64,000 nt of DNA from Malurus cyaneus samueli (taxonomy: Eukaryota; Chordata; Aves; Passeriformes; Maluridae). Location of the stretch: positions 30,267,218-30,331,217 of the forward strand of contig CM019219.1 of NCBI GenBank assembly GCA_009741485.1, written 5' to 3'. The position numbers were made by a program, and so were the translations under genes. The notes below the pieces were generated by a model, which saw only the letters and a list, made by a program, of their open reading frames with translations, was not told the origin of the DNA and did not search any database. Below, piece after piece: positions 1-19,850 of this stretch (positions are counted from its first letter, which is position 1; every line of letters starts with the position of its first letter).

Positions 1-280
1 CCGCGTTCCCCGGCGGGATGGGGCGGCCGGGTATCCGCGGAGCAGGGACAGGAGACGCCCGAGTCTCCCTATGCCGGCACCTCGGCGCTCGCTCCTGCCG
101 CTCATCCCTGTAAACCCGGCGCTCGCAACTTTCCCACCCCGCGGGGCCACCCGGGGAGGATGCGGGAATGCCGCGCTCCGGGCTCCGCTCCGGTCCCTGC
201 CCGGCGGTGGCGGTGAGGCCGGGATGGAGCGGGATGGAGAGGGAGAGGTGTGACCGAGCGGCGGGACGACCCCCTGCTTA

Positions 281-6344
<6,064 letters not shown>

Positions 6345-6740
6345 CATCCCTGGAATCCCAGAATGGTTTGGGTTGGGATGGGGCCTTGAATCTTCTCCCA
6401 TCCCACCCCTGCCCTGGGCAGGGACACCTCCCACTGTCCCAGGCTGCTCCCAGCCCCAATGTCCAGCCTGGCCTTGGGCACTGCCAGGGATCCAGGGGCA
6501 GCCACAGCTTCTCTGGGCACCCTGTGCCAGGGCCTGCCCACCCTCCCAGGGAACAATTCCTGCCCAATATCCCATCTCCCTGCCCTCTGGAATGGGAAGC
6601 CATTCCCTGGGTCCCCTCCCTCCCTTGGAAAGAGTCTCTCTCCATCTTTCCTGTCAGTCTTTCAGGCCCTGCAAGGCCACAAAGAGGTCATCCCAGAGCT
6701 TCTCCTCTCAAGCTGAACAGTCCCAATTCTCCCACGTTTT
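6345..6740 (-). mobile_element. CR1 LINE 3' fragment
   Basis: Read on the minus strand, it contains the characteristic CR1 3' series: 'ggcaggccctggcacagggtg', 'agaagctgtggctgcc', 'ggacattggggctgggagcagcc' (approximate), and the terminal 'aacccaaaccattctgggattc'. CR1 is the dominant avian LINE and is usually 5' truncated. There is no coding capacity. The mirrored copy is at 11985-12345 and is about 35 bases shorter through scattered one-base deletions. Confidence 0.9.
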
Positions 6741-7019
6741 CCCTGCTGGGAAAACCTTGGGCTCACCAAAAGTGAGATTTGCTCCACGAGACAGCTGCAA
6801 TTCTTCTCTGTTTGCTTTTATAATATGCCACAGCCACAGCTGAACTCCTGAGCTCCAGCTCTCCCCTCCCCTGACCTCGACTGCCTCCTGCGCCTCGCTG
6901 ATTGTTTCACTCAAGCTGCTCTGGCTTGGAGAGGTGGAATCAAAACCCTGAGCAAGGTGAGAACAGCAAGAGGCTCATTTCCCACCCCCTCTCCCAAATT
7001 ATCCTAATGGACAGCAGCT

Positions 7020-7640
7020 CATTTGCACAGCCCAGTTCTGAAGCTGTTTGATGCCACCCCTTGACATCAGGGTTTTTTACAGTGACAAACCACTCTCACC
7101 CCGCAGCCCCGAGCATTTGCAATGCCGGGTGCTCCCTCCCGTCCCCCTTTCAGCCCCTGCAGTGTTTCTTATCTCTGCTCACCAGTAATGCACCACTCAC
7201 CTCCCTTAATTGCCTTGGTCTGTTGGGTTGATTTATCCAGCCTTCAAAACAATTCATTTCTATTTGAAATTGGATTAGAAACAAACACAAATTCCGCTGC
7301 CCCGATATGAAAATAACCAGCGTGTCACCGTTATTTCATGACGCATTGAGAACAAGTGCTCTGTCTCTTTACACAATCAGATTAATCCCCCTGCTTATTA
7401 AAAATTATTGTTTGGCTGTTTTCAGGTATTTATAATAATAAACACAAACCTCAGGTTTTAAATCTGGGGTTTACATGCCTGGAGAACAGGCTGGTGTTTC
7501 TTTAAGTTGCACTCAGAGCTGCCTTCCTTCCTAAAAAACAGATTAGTGCCAGAATTTATTCTGAAGTCTTTGACATTTGCATGTCTTGAGCATCTGCAAA
7601 TATTCGACTAGAGCAGCAGACTTTCATTTGGGGATCTACA
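7020..7640. promoter_or_regulatory. Candidate conserved non-coding element / enhancer
   Basis: A CpG-poor, non-repetitive block rich in transcription-factor-like words. These include an octamer ATTTGCAT at 7575-7582 inside the near-palindrome GACATTTGCATGTC, ATGACGCAT (AP-1/CRE-like) near 7338-7346, and several TAAT cores between 7200 and 7450. It has no plausible ORF. The two inverted copies (mirrored near 11.1-11.7 kb) are nearly identical here, unlike the CR1 and CpG-rich parts. Conservation in other birds is inferred, not seen. Confidence 0.3.
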
Positions 7641-8514
7641 GGTGTTTTTATGGCCACAATTCCAGCAATGCTAAATCTTTTCACTCTGAAAACATTTCCC
7701 AAAAAGCTCTATCCTAGGATCATTTCAGGCTCAGAATCAATGGCTGCACCACACAGAGGGCCCGGCTTGTTGCAGTACCAAGGAAATATCTGTGAATCAT
7801 CCAGGCACGATCTGCAAACAGGGGCTCTTTTCTTCAGGCTTCACAAAGCTTTCACAGCGCTCCACTGACTTCTGCAGCCATTTCTTATTTATGCTTGGGG
7901 GAACTCCATCAAGGTGGGCTCTCGGAGTGTGTAAAATGTTTATGTTCCCTGTTTTCTCTGTCAGTGTTTGCAGGGGCTGATTGCTCTACTCATCGGAGCA
8001 TTAGCAGCCAGCATTCGCCTGCTTTCCTCAGCACCACCCGCATCTCCCAGCTGAGTGCCCTGGGTGAGTGAGGGGATGGGCAGTGCTTTTATCCTCAGCT
8101 TTCCACAATTCCTGCTGAAAACCAGCAGCCAAACCCCCGGCTGAGGTGCAGGGCTCCCTCCTGCCACGGTTACTGCACGGGCACTGCTCCATCTCCTCAC
8201 CTGCCGGGGTTTTCCGCACTCCAACTTTATTCCCGGCTGCTTTTCCTCTGACCCCAACTCCTCTCCAAAACAAACTGGCAAGGTTCAGCTGTGCCCCTCT
8301 CCCCCACCATAAAACCCCTGGGAAAGGCTTGCCCCAGCTCTTCTTCCTCCACCATCTCCCCCCTCTTTGGTTTGGGTGGAAAACAGCACCATTGTCACTG
8401 CTGGGGAATTGTGATACCAGCTACTGGGAGCTTCCTCAAACCAAAAGGGAAAATCCCTTGGAAGCAATGCTGCTGCAAAGGCAAAGTGTGTTTTGGGTCT
8501 GCTAAGGAAGATGT

Positions 8515-8765
8515 CTGGGCTGGTATTGACCTTTTGTATAATCACAGAAGGGTTTGGGTTCAAAGGGACCTTAAAGCCCATCCAGTGCCACCCCTGCCAT
8601 GGCAGGGACACCTCCCACTGTCCCAGGCTGCTCCCAGCCCCAATGTCCAGCCTGGCCAAAGAGAGAGATGGGCTGGTATTGACCTTTTGTTAATACAGAA
8701 GGCGTTGGGTTCAAGGACTTAAACCCATTCCAATGCCACCCTTGCCATGGCAGGGACACTATCAC
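8515..8765 (+). repeat. Stuttered direct repeat spanning a CR1 end
   Basis: The words 'gggctggtattgacctttt' followed by 'gggttcaaaggga...' at about 8517-8605 recur at about 8671-8760, offset by about 156 bases, with several small deletions in the second copy. Both copies run into the same CR1 3' end on the minus strand. This looks like an overlap that the assembler failed to collapse. Confidence 0.7.
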
Positions 8766-9008
8766 GCTCCTCCCCACCATGTCGCCTGGCTGGGTGCAGG
8801 GATCCAGAAAGCCACAGCTTCTCTGGGCACCCTGTGCCAGGCTAGCCCACCCCCAGGGAACAATTCCTTCCCAATTACCTCTGCACCTGGCAGTGTGACC
8901 CATCCTGTGCGTCCCTCCATCCCTTGTCCCAGTCTCTCTCCATCTTCCTGTCAGCCTTCGCCCTGCAAGGCCACATGAGGTCACCCCAGAGCCTTCTCCT
9001 GCCAGGCG
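8538..9008 (-). mobile_element. CR1 LINE fragments at the inner end of arm 1
   Basis: This is minus-strand CR1 3' sequence. A first piece at about 8538-8655 is cut off, and a second more complete piece at about 8690-9008 contains the CR1 words for the 'agaagctgtggc' and 'ccctggcacagggtg' region with many single-base losses. It ends abruptly at about 9008, where inverted block R begins. Confidence 0.85.
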
Positions 9009-9985
9009 AAAATCCAGGCTGTGAGGGACAAGGCTAGGTCAGCTGCTAGTGGGTTTAGAAATGTCCATTTTTGTATAAATAAGCCCCTGCAGATCCAGTG
9101 TTCACTTTTTTGGGAGTTGTGGGTAATTGGAGAAAAACCTGGATAAAAAAGTTGTGGTCGCCCCTTGCAGCGAAACAGTAATTATATTCTCATAATATAT
9201 ATTATATTTTTGTTTTGCAGCTTGAGTATGTTTTTTTATCCTTGTTGTTCTTGTTTTATGGTGTGACTGTGATTTTTTTTTATCATTTTAGTTTATTCGC
9301 CTTTTGATCGTTTTGGGGTTTCGGTTTTGACTGTTTTGTCGGTTTTTGCTGGTGTGGCGTTGCCCAAGTGTCGGGGCGAGGCTGCAGCTCCAGCAGGGCA
9401 GCAGAGGGCGGCCGTGCTCCTTGCGATGGTGTTCGCTCCTTCCGAGAGAAACCGGGATGAAAAACAGGGAAAAGGAAGAATGCGGGGATGCTGACGGTAG
9501 CGGAGCTGCGGGCCGGGTGAAGGGGCAGAGCGGGGCGAGCAGCGGGGCACAGGACCACAACTCTGCTTTGCTGATAGCCCTGCCTGTGGAGCAAAACAGA
9601 AAGGAGGGCAAAGCAAGAATAAAGGGATTTTTGTGCGCTGTGGAAAGGAGCAGGGGTGGTTGGATGGGGTTTGTGAGTTTGCAGCCCTGTTCCCGGGGTC
9701 TGGAATGCGCTGCCTTCCTGCTGCCTCCGCAGGTTTGTGCCTCAGACCGGTAATGATCCTTCCTGCTCTGACACGGGGCCCTTGCACAGCGGGTCAGGGG
9801 CTCTGAGAGGGGTTTGGACACTGGGATTTGTGTCTGGGGTTGCAGAAACTTGGAAGGGGGAACTGGCCCAGTCGCCCGGGCCTGGCTGCCCGAGGAAGGC
9901 AGAGGAGATAAAGCTGCAACATGAACAGCTGGAGAGGAATCACCTGGTCCTGGCACAGGGAGGGACCTGGACTGCTGGAGAGAGC
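9009..9985 (-). repeat. Block R, copy 1 (minus orientation, partial)
   Basis: Reverse complement of about 21.9-22.8 kb. The segment shares the words 'ggcgaggctgcagctccag', the 'cggccgccctctgctgcc' CTCF-like word and 'atgaacagctggagaggaat'. It is bounded by a truncated CR1 on the left and a CR1 5'-like segment and N gap on the right. I see no TG...CA termini or primer-binding site that would make it a retroviral LTR. The apparent ORFs are open in both orientations and have no family signature. Confidence 0.8.
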
Positions 9986-10076
9986 ACAGAGGAGGCTCCA
10001 GGAGTCGAGGATGAGCAGTCTCTGCTGGGAGGGAAAGGCTGGGGAGTGGGATCTGTTCAGACCTGGACAGGAGGAA

Positions 10077-10101
10077 NNNNNNNNNNNNNNNNNNNNNNNN
10101 N
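10077..10101. other. Assembly gap (25 N)
   Basis: A fixed-size run of 25 N between a CR1-like 5' segment and the CR1 3' end that opens arm 2. The fixed size and its position near the centre of the inverted duplication indicate a scaffolding join of unknown true length. Confidence 0.99.
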
Positions 10102-10215
10102 GGCCAGGCTGGACATTGGGGCTGGGAGCAGCCTGGGACAGTGGGAGTGTCCCTGCCATGGCAGGGGTGGCACTGGATGGGCTTTAGGTCCTTTGAACCC
10201 AACCCTTCTGGATTA
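10102..10215 (+). mobile_element. CR1 LINE 3' end
   Basis: Plus-strand CR1 tail with 'ggacattggggctgggagc', 'gtccctgccatggcagggg' and 'cactggatgggctttagg'. It directly follows the N gap. Confidence 0.88.
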
Positions 10216-11984
10216 TACAAAAGGTCAATACCAGCCCAACATCTTCCTTAGCAGACCCAAAACACACTTTGCCTTTGCAGCAGCATTGCTTCCAAGGGAT
10301 TTTCCTTTGGTTTGGAAGCTCCCAGTAGCTGGTATCACAATTCCCCCAGCAGTGACAATGGTGCTGTTTTCCACCCAAACCAAAGAGGGGGGAGATGGTG
10401 GAGGAAGAAGAGCTGGGGCAAGCCTTTCCCAGGGGTTTTATGGTGGGGGAGAGGGGCACAGCTGAACCTTGCCAGTTTGTTTTGGAGAGGAGTTGGGGTC
10501 AGAGGAAAAGCAGCCGGGAATAAAGTTGGAGTGCGGAAAACCCCGGCAGGTGAGGAGATGGAGCAGTGCCCGTGCAGTAACCGTGGCAGGAGGGAGCCCT
10601 GCACCTCAGCCGGGGGTTTGGCTGCTGGTTTTCAGCAGGAATTGTGGAAAGCTGAGGATAAAAGCGCTGCCCATCCCCTCACTCACCCAGGGCACTCAGC
10701 TGGGAGATGCGGGTGGTGCTGAGGAAAGCAGGCGAATGTCGGCTGCTAATGCTCCGATGAGTAGAGCAATCAGCCCCTGCAAACACTGACAGAAAACAGG
10801 GAACATAAACATTTTACACACTCCGAGAGCCCACCTTGATGGAGTTCCCCCAAGCCATAAATAAGAAATGGCTGCAGAAGTCAGTGGAGCGCTGTGAAAG
10901 CTTTGTGAAGCCTGAAGAAAAGAGCCCCTGTTTGCAGATCGTGCCTGGATGATTCACAGATATTTCCTTGGTACTGCAACAAGCCGGGCCCTCTGTGTGG
11001 TGCAGCCATTGATTCTGAGCCTGAAATGATCCTAGGATAGAGCTTTTTGGGAAATGTTCTCAGAGTGAAAAGATTTAGCATTGCTGGAATTGTGGCCATA
11101 AAAACACCTGTAGATCCCCAAATGAAAGTCTGCTGCTCTAGTCGAATATTTGCAGATGCTCAAGACATGCAAATGTCAAAGGACTTCAGAATAAATTCTG
11201 GCACTAATCTGTTTTTTAGGAAGGAAGGCAGCTCTGAGTGCAACTTAAAGAAACACCAGCCTGTTCTCCCAGGTTTGTGTTTATTATTATAAATACCTGA
11301 AAACAGCCAAACAATAATTTTTAATAAGCAGGGGGATTAATCTGATTGTGTAAAGAGACAGAGCACTTGTTCTCAATGCGTCATGAAATAACGGTGACAC
11401 GCTGGTTATTTTCATATCGGGGCAGCGGAATTTGTGTTTGTTTCTAATCCAATTTCAAATAGAAATGAATTGTTTTGAAGGCTGGATAAATCAACCCAAC
11501 AGACCAAGGCAATTAAGGGAGGTGAGTGGTGCATTACTGGTGAGCAGAGATAAGAAACACTGCAGAGGCTGAAAGGGGGACGGGAGGGAGCACCTGGAAT
11601 TGCAAATGCTCGGGGCTGCGGGGTGAGAGTGGTTTGTCACTGTAAAAAACCCTGATGTCAAGGGGTGGCATCAAACAGCTTCAGAACTGGGCTGTGCAAA
11701 TGAGCTGCTGTCCATTAGGATAATTCGGGAGAGGGGGTGGGAAATGAGCCTCTTGCTGTTCTCACCTTGCTCAGGGTTTTGATTCCACCTCTCCAAGCCA
11801 GAGCAGCTTGAGTGAAACAATCAGCGAGGCGCAGGAGGCAGTCGAGGTCAGGGGAGGGGAGAGCTGGAGCTCAGGAGTTCAGCTGTGGCTGTGGCATATT
11901 TTACAAGCAAACAGAGAAGAATTGCAGTGCTCGTGGAGCAAATCTCACTTGTTGAGCCCAAGGTTTTCCAGCAGGGAACGTGGG

Positions 11985-12345
11985 AGTTGGGACTGTTCAG
12001 CTTGAGAGGAGAAGCTCTGGGATGACCTCTTTGTGGCCTTGCAGGGCCTGAAGGAGCACAAAAACATGGAGAGAGATCTTTACAGAGAGGGACCCAGGGG
12101 AATGGCTTCCCATTCCAGAGGGCAGGGAGATGGGATATTGGGAATTTGTTCCCTGGAGAGTGGGCAGGCCCTGGCACAGGGTGCCCAGAGAAGCTGTGGC
12201 TGCCCTGGATCCTGGCAGTGCCCAGGCCAGGCTGGATTGGGGCTGGAGCAGCTGGGACAGTGGGAGTGTCCCTGCCCAGGGCGGGTGGGATGGGAGGATT
12301 CAAGGCCCTCCCACCAAACCATTCTGGGATTCCAGGGATGCCCCT
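11985..12345 (+). mobile_element. CR1 LINE 3' fragment (arm 2 copy)
   Basis: Mirror of the 6345-6740 element. It has at least a dozen scattered single-base deletions relative to that copy, for example in 'cctggatcctggcagtgcc' and 'gctggattggggctggagc'. The final words lead to 'accattctgggattcc'. Confidence 0.88.
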
Positions 12346-15300
12346 CAGAGCTTCGTTGCTTGCCAGAATCCCACATAAAGACAAGGAGTGATTTCGTGTG
12401 GAAAAGGTCAGTGGACAGCTGCAGTCTGAGGAGGAATGAAGAGAAGGTCACAGGGTCCCTGAGCCTGTGCTGTGCCCAGTGGGTCAGCCCTGGCTGATGG
12501 GAAGTGCAAGGAAGCTGGCCTGGCTATCCCAGCCATCCCCTGTGGAAATCAGAGCCAGCACATGGCTCCCACTTTCCTTCAGCTGTTCCAGCTTCCCCCA
12601 GCCCAGCAGAGATGTGTGTGGGAGCCAGAATGAACCTGTTTTTCCAGCAACATCCACTGAGCTGCTGTTTTTCCAAACTTGTCCTCTGTTGCATCCTGGA
12701 TCTTGTGGCTCCAAGACTCAATCTGCTTCCTTACATTTCATTTAATTGGTCCCTGGGTTCATTTGCTGCTTGTTCAGGGCTGAAAGCAAAAGGAAAACTG
12801 CATTTCCAGGGCCTGCCTCGTCCAAATGCTGCTTCTGCTGCTCACAGTCGGTTGCCCCAGGAGTCCTGAGCAAAGCAGGGGATGGGCAGGATCTAACTGG
12901 GGTAACTGCAAAGGGCTCCTGGTGTTTGTTCTGGCAGCTTGCAGAACAATTTCCTGCTTAATCCAAGCTTGAGGAGACTTCCCAAGGCAGCTGAACTGTT
13001 TGGAAGCTGTTTGTGGCTTAATTCCAGCCCCGGGGAAGGAGTGTTTAGCTCTGCTTGTGTCTGATCTTGCTGGGCAGTCCGCTTTTTCTGGGAAGTGGAA
13101 AGGACCGGTCACCATGTTGGACAGGGGGATTGGATTGTGTGTTTGCTCCTTCCTGGAGACAGCCAGCCATGAGGATGGGAGAGCACTCCCAGGAATTCCA
13201 TAGCATTCCTTGACCCTGTGGGGTATGGGACCCACTGCCACCATGCACCCACCTAGAGGGGTGAGCTGATGAACATCATCTTCCGATGAGGTCACAGGGG
13301 AAAAAAAATGCTGCTTTTTGGAGAGCAGAGAGTTCTGTAGAAGTGTGGGCAGGGTGGTGGGAATAGAGTCCTTCAGTGGGTTAAAAGTCCTAGGGACAGT
13401 TTGGGTTGCTCTGATAGAAGAACCGCTTTGGAGGGCTTGTGAACTCTGGGCATTGAGAATGATTTTTTGGTGCTGTTCTCCTGTAGAACTCACTTTTGGG
13501 GTGAGTGATGCTCCTTGTTGTTCAGCTCTGCAGCCCACCCAGCAGGGACCAAGCCCAGGCTTTGCTCCAGCCTGGAAAAGCAGCGAGGGCAGGGGGATCT
13601 CTCACCTTGGACTGACATGAGGGGCTTTGTGCCACCAGGCAAAGGGACCACGAAGGAGAACTTCAATCTGTGCTGGAAACCACCACGCTACCTGGATAAT
13701 CCTCTGCTTTCCCCACTCCCAGTGTCTCCTCTTCGGTTTGCATGGCACAAACATCCATTTTTGTGTCCTGTGTGTCCCTAATGTGATATAAAAAGCTAAA
13801 TGCATTAGAGCTGCAGTACCAGCCGTTGTTATTTTTTCCATCGGATTCTTCTTGCAGCGAGCTTTTTTTTGTTCCATTAAAAAGCCTTCTGTGTTTTTCT
13901 TTTCTTCTCGTGGCCTCTTCCAGATTCATCCTGGGAGGATTTCCTAGGCAGGCTGGAATGGCTGCATGCCTTCACACTTCCAGTGTTTCTTACTGAGCAT
14001 GGAAAGAACTGGTTGCTCTGAAGGAACCCATCAGGATAATCCAGTTGGATGTTGATTGACTTCAGCACCAGGAATTGATGGGGTTTAAATGACATGCTCA
14101 GAGCTGATGTCTCCCTCCTTCCATGGGGAGGAACAAATGACTTTCAGTTTCTGTGTTAGGGCTCTGGAAGGACTAGAACAGGGAGGAACCCCAGGGTTCA
14201 TGAGAAGATAGGTCTTGTTTTCTAGAGAAAAGAGGCTGAAGCACAAAATATAGCTAATTGCTGTTCCTTGGTCTTGGAGAAGCTACTTTGAGGCAGGAAT
14301 TTCAGCTTCATCCTCATCCATGGGGACTGAATTATTTCCCAGCTGCCCCCTATAAATCTGTAGGGCACTGTGACCCCAGAAGGAACTGCCAGAGGCACTT
14401 TGGGGCAAGAGGAATGGCCAGACATGCCCTAGGGAGGAGTCAGGTGTGCCCATGTTTCAGTAGGTGGCACTCCTTGCCGTGCCTCGGGGGCTGCCGGGGA
14501 TTTTGGGGATGTGCTGGGATAGCAGGTAGCATCCCACGGGGAGATGTGGTGGCCCTCAGGTGTGACTGCACTTTGAGTCGGTTAGCAAGGTGCTTTTTGC
14601 AAGAGTTCAGCTTCGGTGCTGCCTTCCTCGAAATTTCCCTGTGTTTCTGCTCATGATAAAGGTGTTGTTGTGACTGTGCAGGTAGGGAAGGATTTGGCTG
14701 TGTGGCAGTGGCAGGCAGAGCCCTGCAGGTCACACACCTTCCCAAGCTGCACAAAGCCCCCTACAGGAAATCCATCACAAAAATCCAGGCGCTTCAACTT
14801 TCTGCCACGGGCTGCTATCTCTCCTGCAGATTTCTGGGTGAGAGTGGATTACGCAGGAAAATCAACACTACAGGAGAGGAAAATGTTTTATGTTTTGGTC
14901 AGTGATGCCTGGCTGGCTGGAGCAAGGTGGCATTTGCCGTCAGGGATCCCCCGATCCTAGCCTTGGCTCGGGATCCAGGGAGGTGTTTGCAGGATAGGCA
15001 GTGTTCAAATACGTTTCAGCTTGGAAAATGGCAGCTGGTGGGTGCTTTGGTGACAGATGATCCCTGAAAAGGTTCAGAAGCAGAAGCTATTAAACCTCGG
15101 AGCTGTGCAGAGAGGAAATATTGTGAGTACCGCAGAGAGACAACATCCCCTTCTGTGTGTTCTACAGCCAGCCCTGCTGTGCTTGCTTTGGGCAGATGTC
15201 TCCACAGCTCTTTTTTTTGGCTTCCCATTGATATCAGGACTGGAGAGAGAGGGAAAGCCTTTGGGAAGTTCACAGCCAAAGGTTTCCTTAAAATGTGAGC

Positions 15301-16327
15301 AGCTTCACCCCGTCTTCCCGACACCAGCCAGAGGGTGCTCCTGCCATTCTTCTCCTAAAGCTCTTTCTTTCCATTCCCTGGATCAAGCAGACAAAGGCAG
15401 CTGCTCTGTTGAGCCTGAGATTTTTTATTTATTTGTTTTTATTGGGGATTTCAATTGAAGGGTGGGATTTATTTTTATTGGAGTCGGGCGGTACCCTGGG
15501 ATCCCTGAGACCACACACCAGGATCCATGCTCGCCTCAGTTTCTTGGGAGAGCGGGAATAGCGAAAGAGGGAACTGCTGCTTACCTTCCCATGGCAGAGC
15601 TTTGTGATTGTGAGCCCTTTGGACTGCTTTGGCCTTCTCTTTAAAACAGTGAAAACTGACCTTGACTTGACAGCTGCTTGTTATGGTCCCAATCTAAACC
15701 TGTGCCATAAAAATCTCTCTTTAGACCCCAAGGCTCTGATAAAATCTGCTTCCCCCTGGAATAAATACATTTTTTAGATACACTTGGCTAAATTCCTTGG
15801 CAGCTTTATTTCTCATAATTTCTCATGGTTTTCTGCAATTTCTTTCTGTTCTGGGGCACTGCTTTCTCAGTCCCAGGCTATGCCCCTCTCATAGAAACAA
15901 AACTATGTTTTTTGACTGTCTGTCACCGAGAAAATTATGCACCAGTTCCCCCTAGGGCTGTGGTTTTTTGAAGCCTGATGTGTTCCAGGTAACTGAATCA
16001 CCTCTCCCTCCCGCAGATCTCACTTCTGCAGGGAGGAAAGCAATAAAACTTAGGGTTCAGCTGAATACCATTAAATTTTATTTATCACTGATTCTTAGTT
16101 TGTAGGCAGCAGGATGCATCTGTTTATGCCTGTTGTCTTTAAAATGGAAATGTTCAGCAGATATTTGGTCTTTTTTTGTGAGTTATGTGAGCTGACATGG
16201 AGGGAATGACAGTGAAAATGCTGTCTGGGCTTCATTTTTCCTGAACCATGGAAACAACTTGGGACTTTGCTTAGTGCCTGGCATGCATCAGGGGACTGAA
16301 AACTGAAGCATTTTGCATATTATAATT

Positions 16328-16350
16328 TCCCCCCCCCCCCCCCCCCCCCC
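16328..16350 (+). repeat. C homopolymer (arm 2)
   Basis: About 23 consecutive C, mirroring the shorter G run at 2209. Bases just outside the run differ between arms as well. Confidence 0.9.
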
Positions 16351-17268
16351 TTTTCAGTGGCTCTCAAAAATGCAGGGTCCAATGCATGAAGAACCTGCAA
16401 AGCCTCTGTCTGTGAGCAGAGGCCGCCCTTTCCAACAGCATGGAGAGTTCTAGTTCTTTCCCTTCTGTTTGTATAGTTTATTTTATAAGACCAGCTGCAG
16501 GTTGAAGCTGGGCTTGGATTGGGCCAAGCACGGTGTAAGGGGAAAAAATAAAGGAAAACCCAAGAGCTCAATCTATACCAGGGCTGGATGTCGGCACTCC
16601 CAGCTCATGCCTGGCACGGGAGGTCTGCACACAACCACGTGGCTACACCCACCTCCAAAAAACATACTCAGGGCTGCATTCTCCTTCCCAAATCAAACTC
16701 CCCGAGAGCGAACAGGAGAAGCTGCTGGAAACCTCTGAACACGAAACTGTGCCAGTGCCCCAACGCTGCAGAAGCTTTTGTGGGATTCCTGTGTCCAGCT
16801 GGGCTCTGGGGCTTTCATCCCTGGTTCCTAAGCTGGAAGATTTTATCAGGAGCCCCAAACCAGCCACACCCCGTTTCTTCCCCAGAGAGCACGGCTGGAG
16901 CTTTGCTGTCAGGGTGAGCTTGCTGGCCCTCCTGCGCCTGCAATGGAGAATCCAACCATTGGCACCGAGGGCTCGGCCGCTGCAATCATTATTTGATTTT
17001 GTTCTTTTTGTGCTGAATCCCGTGGGCTGTATGGCGGTAGGGACCACAGAATTTTCGGTGCATGAAGGAATCCCCCACTCTGGGAAATCCAATCGGGTTT
17101 GGTACCGCAGAACTGAACTTAGGCTTTCACGTGGGTATGTGGGCGAGGAAATCTTCCAGATTTTAAGTAAAGGGGTTTTTTTTAGTGCTCTTGAGCCAGA
17201 TGCCAGTGCGGCAGACTTGACCGATATTCCAGGAAAATCTGGGTTTTTTGTAGCCTGGAGCTTCCTGA

Positions 17269-19139
<1,871 letters not shown>

Positions 19140-19455
19140 AGAGTTCGGCGCAATCCTGGCTGCTGCCATGATACAGACCCGCCGTTGTTACGGGGGACCG
19201 GCACGGTAGCATGGACCTGCGGTTGTTGATCCCGTGTCGCTGGTACGGTGTACCGCTACTGGTCATGACCGTGTGCGGGTGCTTCGCTGCTCTTCCCGCG
19301 CTTGCGGCCTCGGCCCATTTCCCAGGTAGCCATCGGCGGCACCGCCAATGCTTCTAGGCACGTTGCTGCACGCAGGCTCGCCGCCTGTGGTCGTGACCCG
19401 GTCGGACTGGGTCGGATTGGCCCGCGCGATCCCCTCACGCCGCTGACTTCTCGTG
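19140..19455. other. CpG-dense segment of atypical composition
   Basis: About 300 bases with more than 30 CpG dinucleotides and mixed-base, non-repetitive sequence, unlike the flanking CpG-island shore and unlike the CR1 that starts at 19455. It sits at the junction between arm 2 and the R/CR1 block. It may be a noisy CpG-island fragment or a join of unrelated reads. No gene is recognised. Confidence 0.5.
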
Positions 19456-19850
19456 GGGGACATTCCAGGGATCCAGGCAAAAGCCACAGCTTCTCTGGGC
19501 ACCCTGTGCCAGGCTGCCACCCCTCAGGGAACAATTCCTTCCCAATCCACTGCCCCCCTGGCAGTGTGACCCATCCGTGTCCGTCCCTCCACCCTTGTCC
19601 CAGTCTCTCTCTCACTCCTGTCAGCCTTCAGTCCTGCAAGGCCACAGTGAGTCACCCCAAGCTTCTTCCCAGGCTGAACAACCCACTCTCCCAGCCTCCC
19701 TCCCAGCAGAGCTCTCCATCCCGACCACCTGAGCCTCCCTGCTCCTCAGCAGCTCCAGGTCCCTCCTGTGCCAGGACCAGGTGATTCCTCTCCAGCTGTT
19801 CATGTTGCAGCTTTATCTCCTCTGCCTTCCTCGGGCAGCCAGGCCGGGCG
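19455..19850 (-). mobile_element. CR1 LINE fragment leading into block R
   Basis: Minus-strand CR1 words ('ccacagcttctctgggcac', 'ctgtgccaggctgccacc', 'cagcagctccaggtccctcc') appear in the order expected for a CR1 running into its more 5' part, with frequent one-base losses. The same arrangement recurs at 21795-21930. Confidence 0.8.

Noticed and set aside
9009..9985. Block R as an endogenous retrovirus LTR
   Set aside because: Copies have no consistent TG...CA ends, target-site duplications, tRNA primer site or adjoining gag/pol frames.
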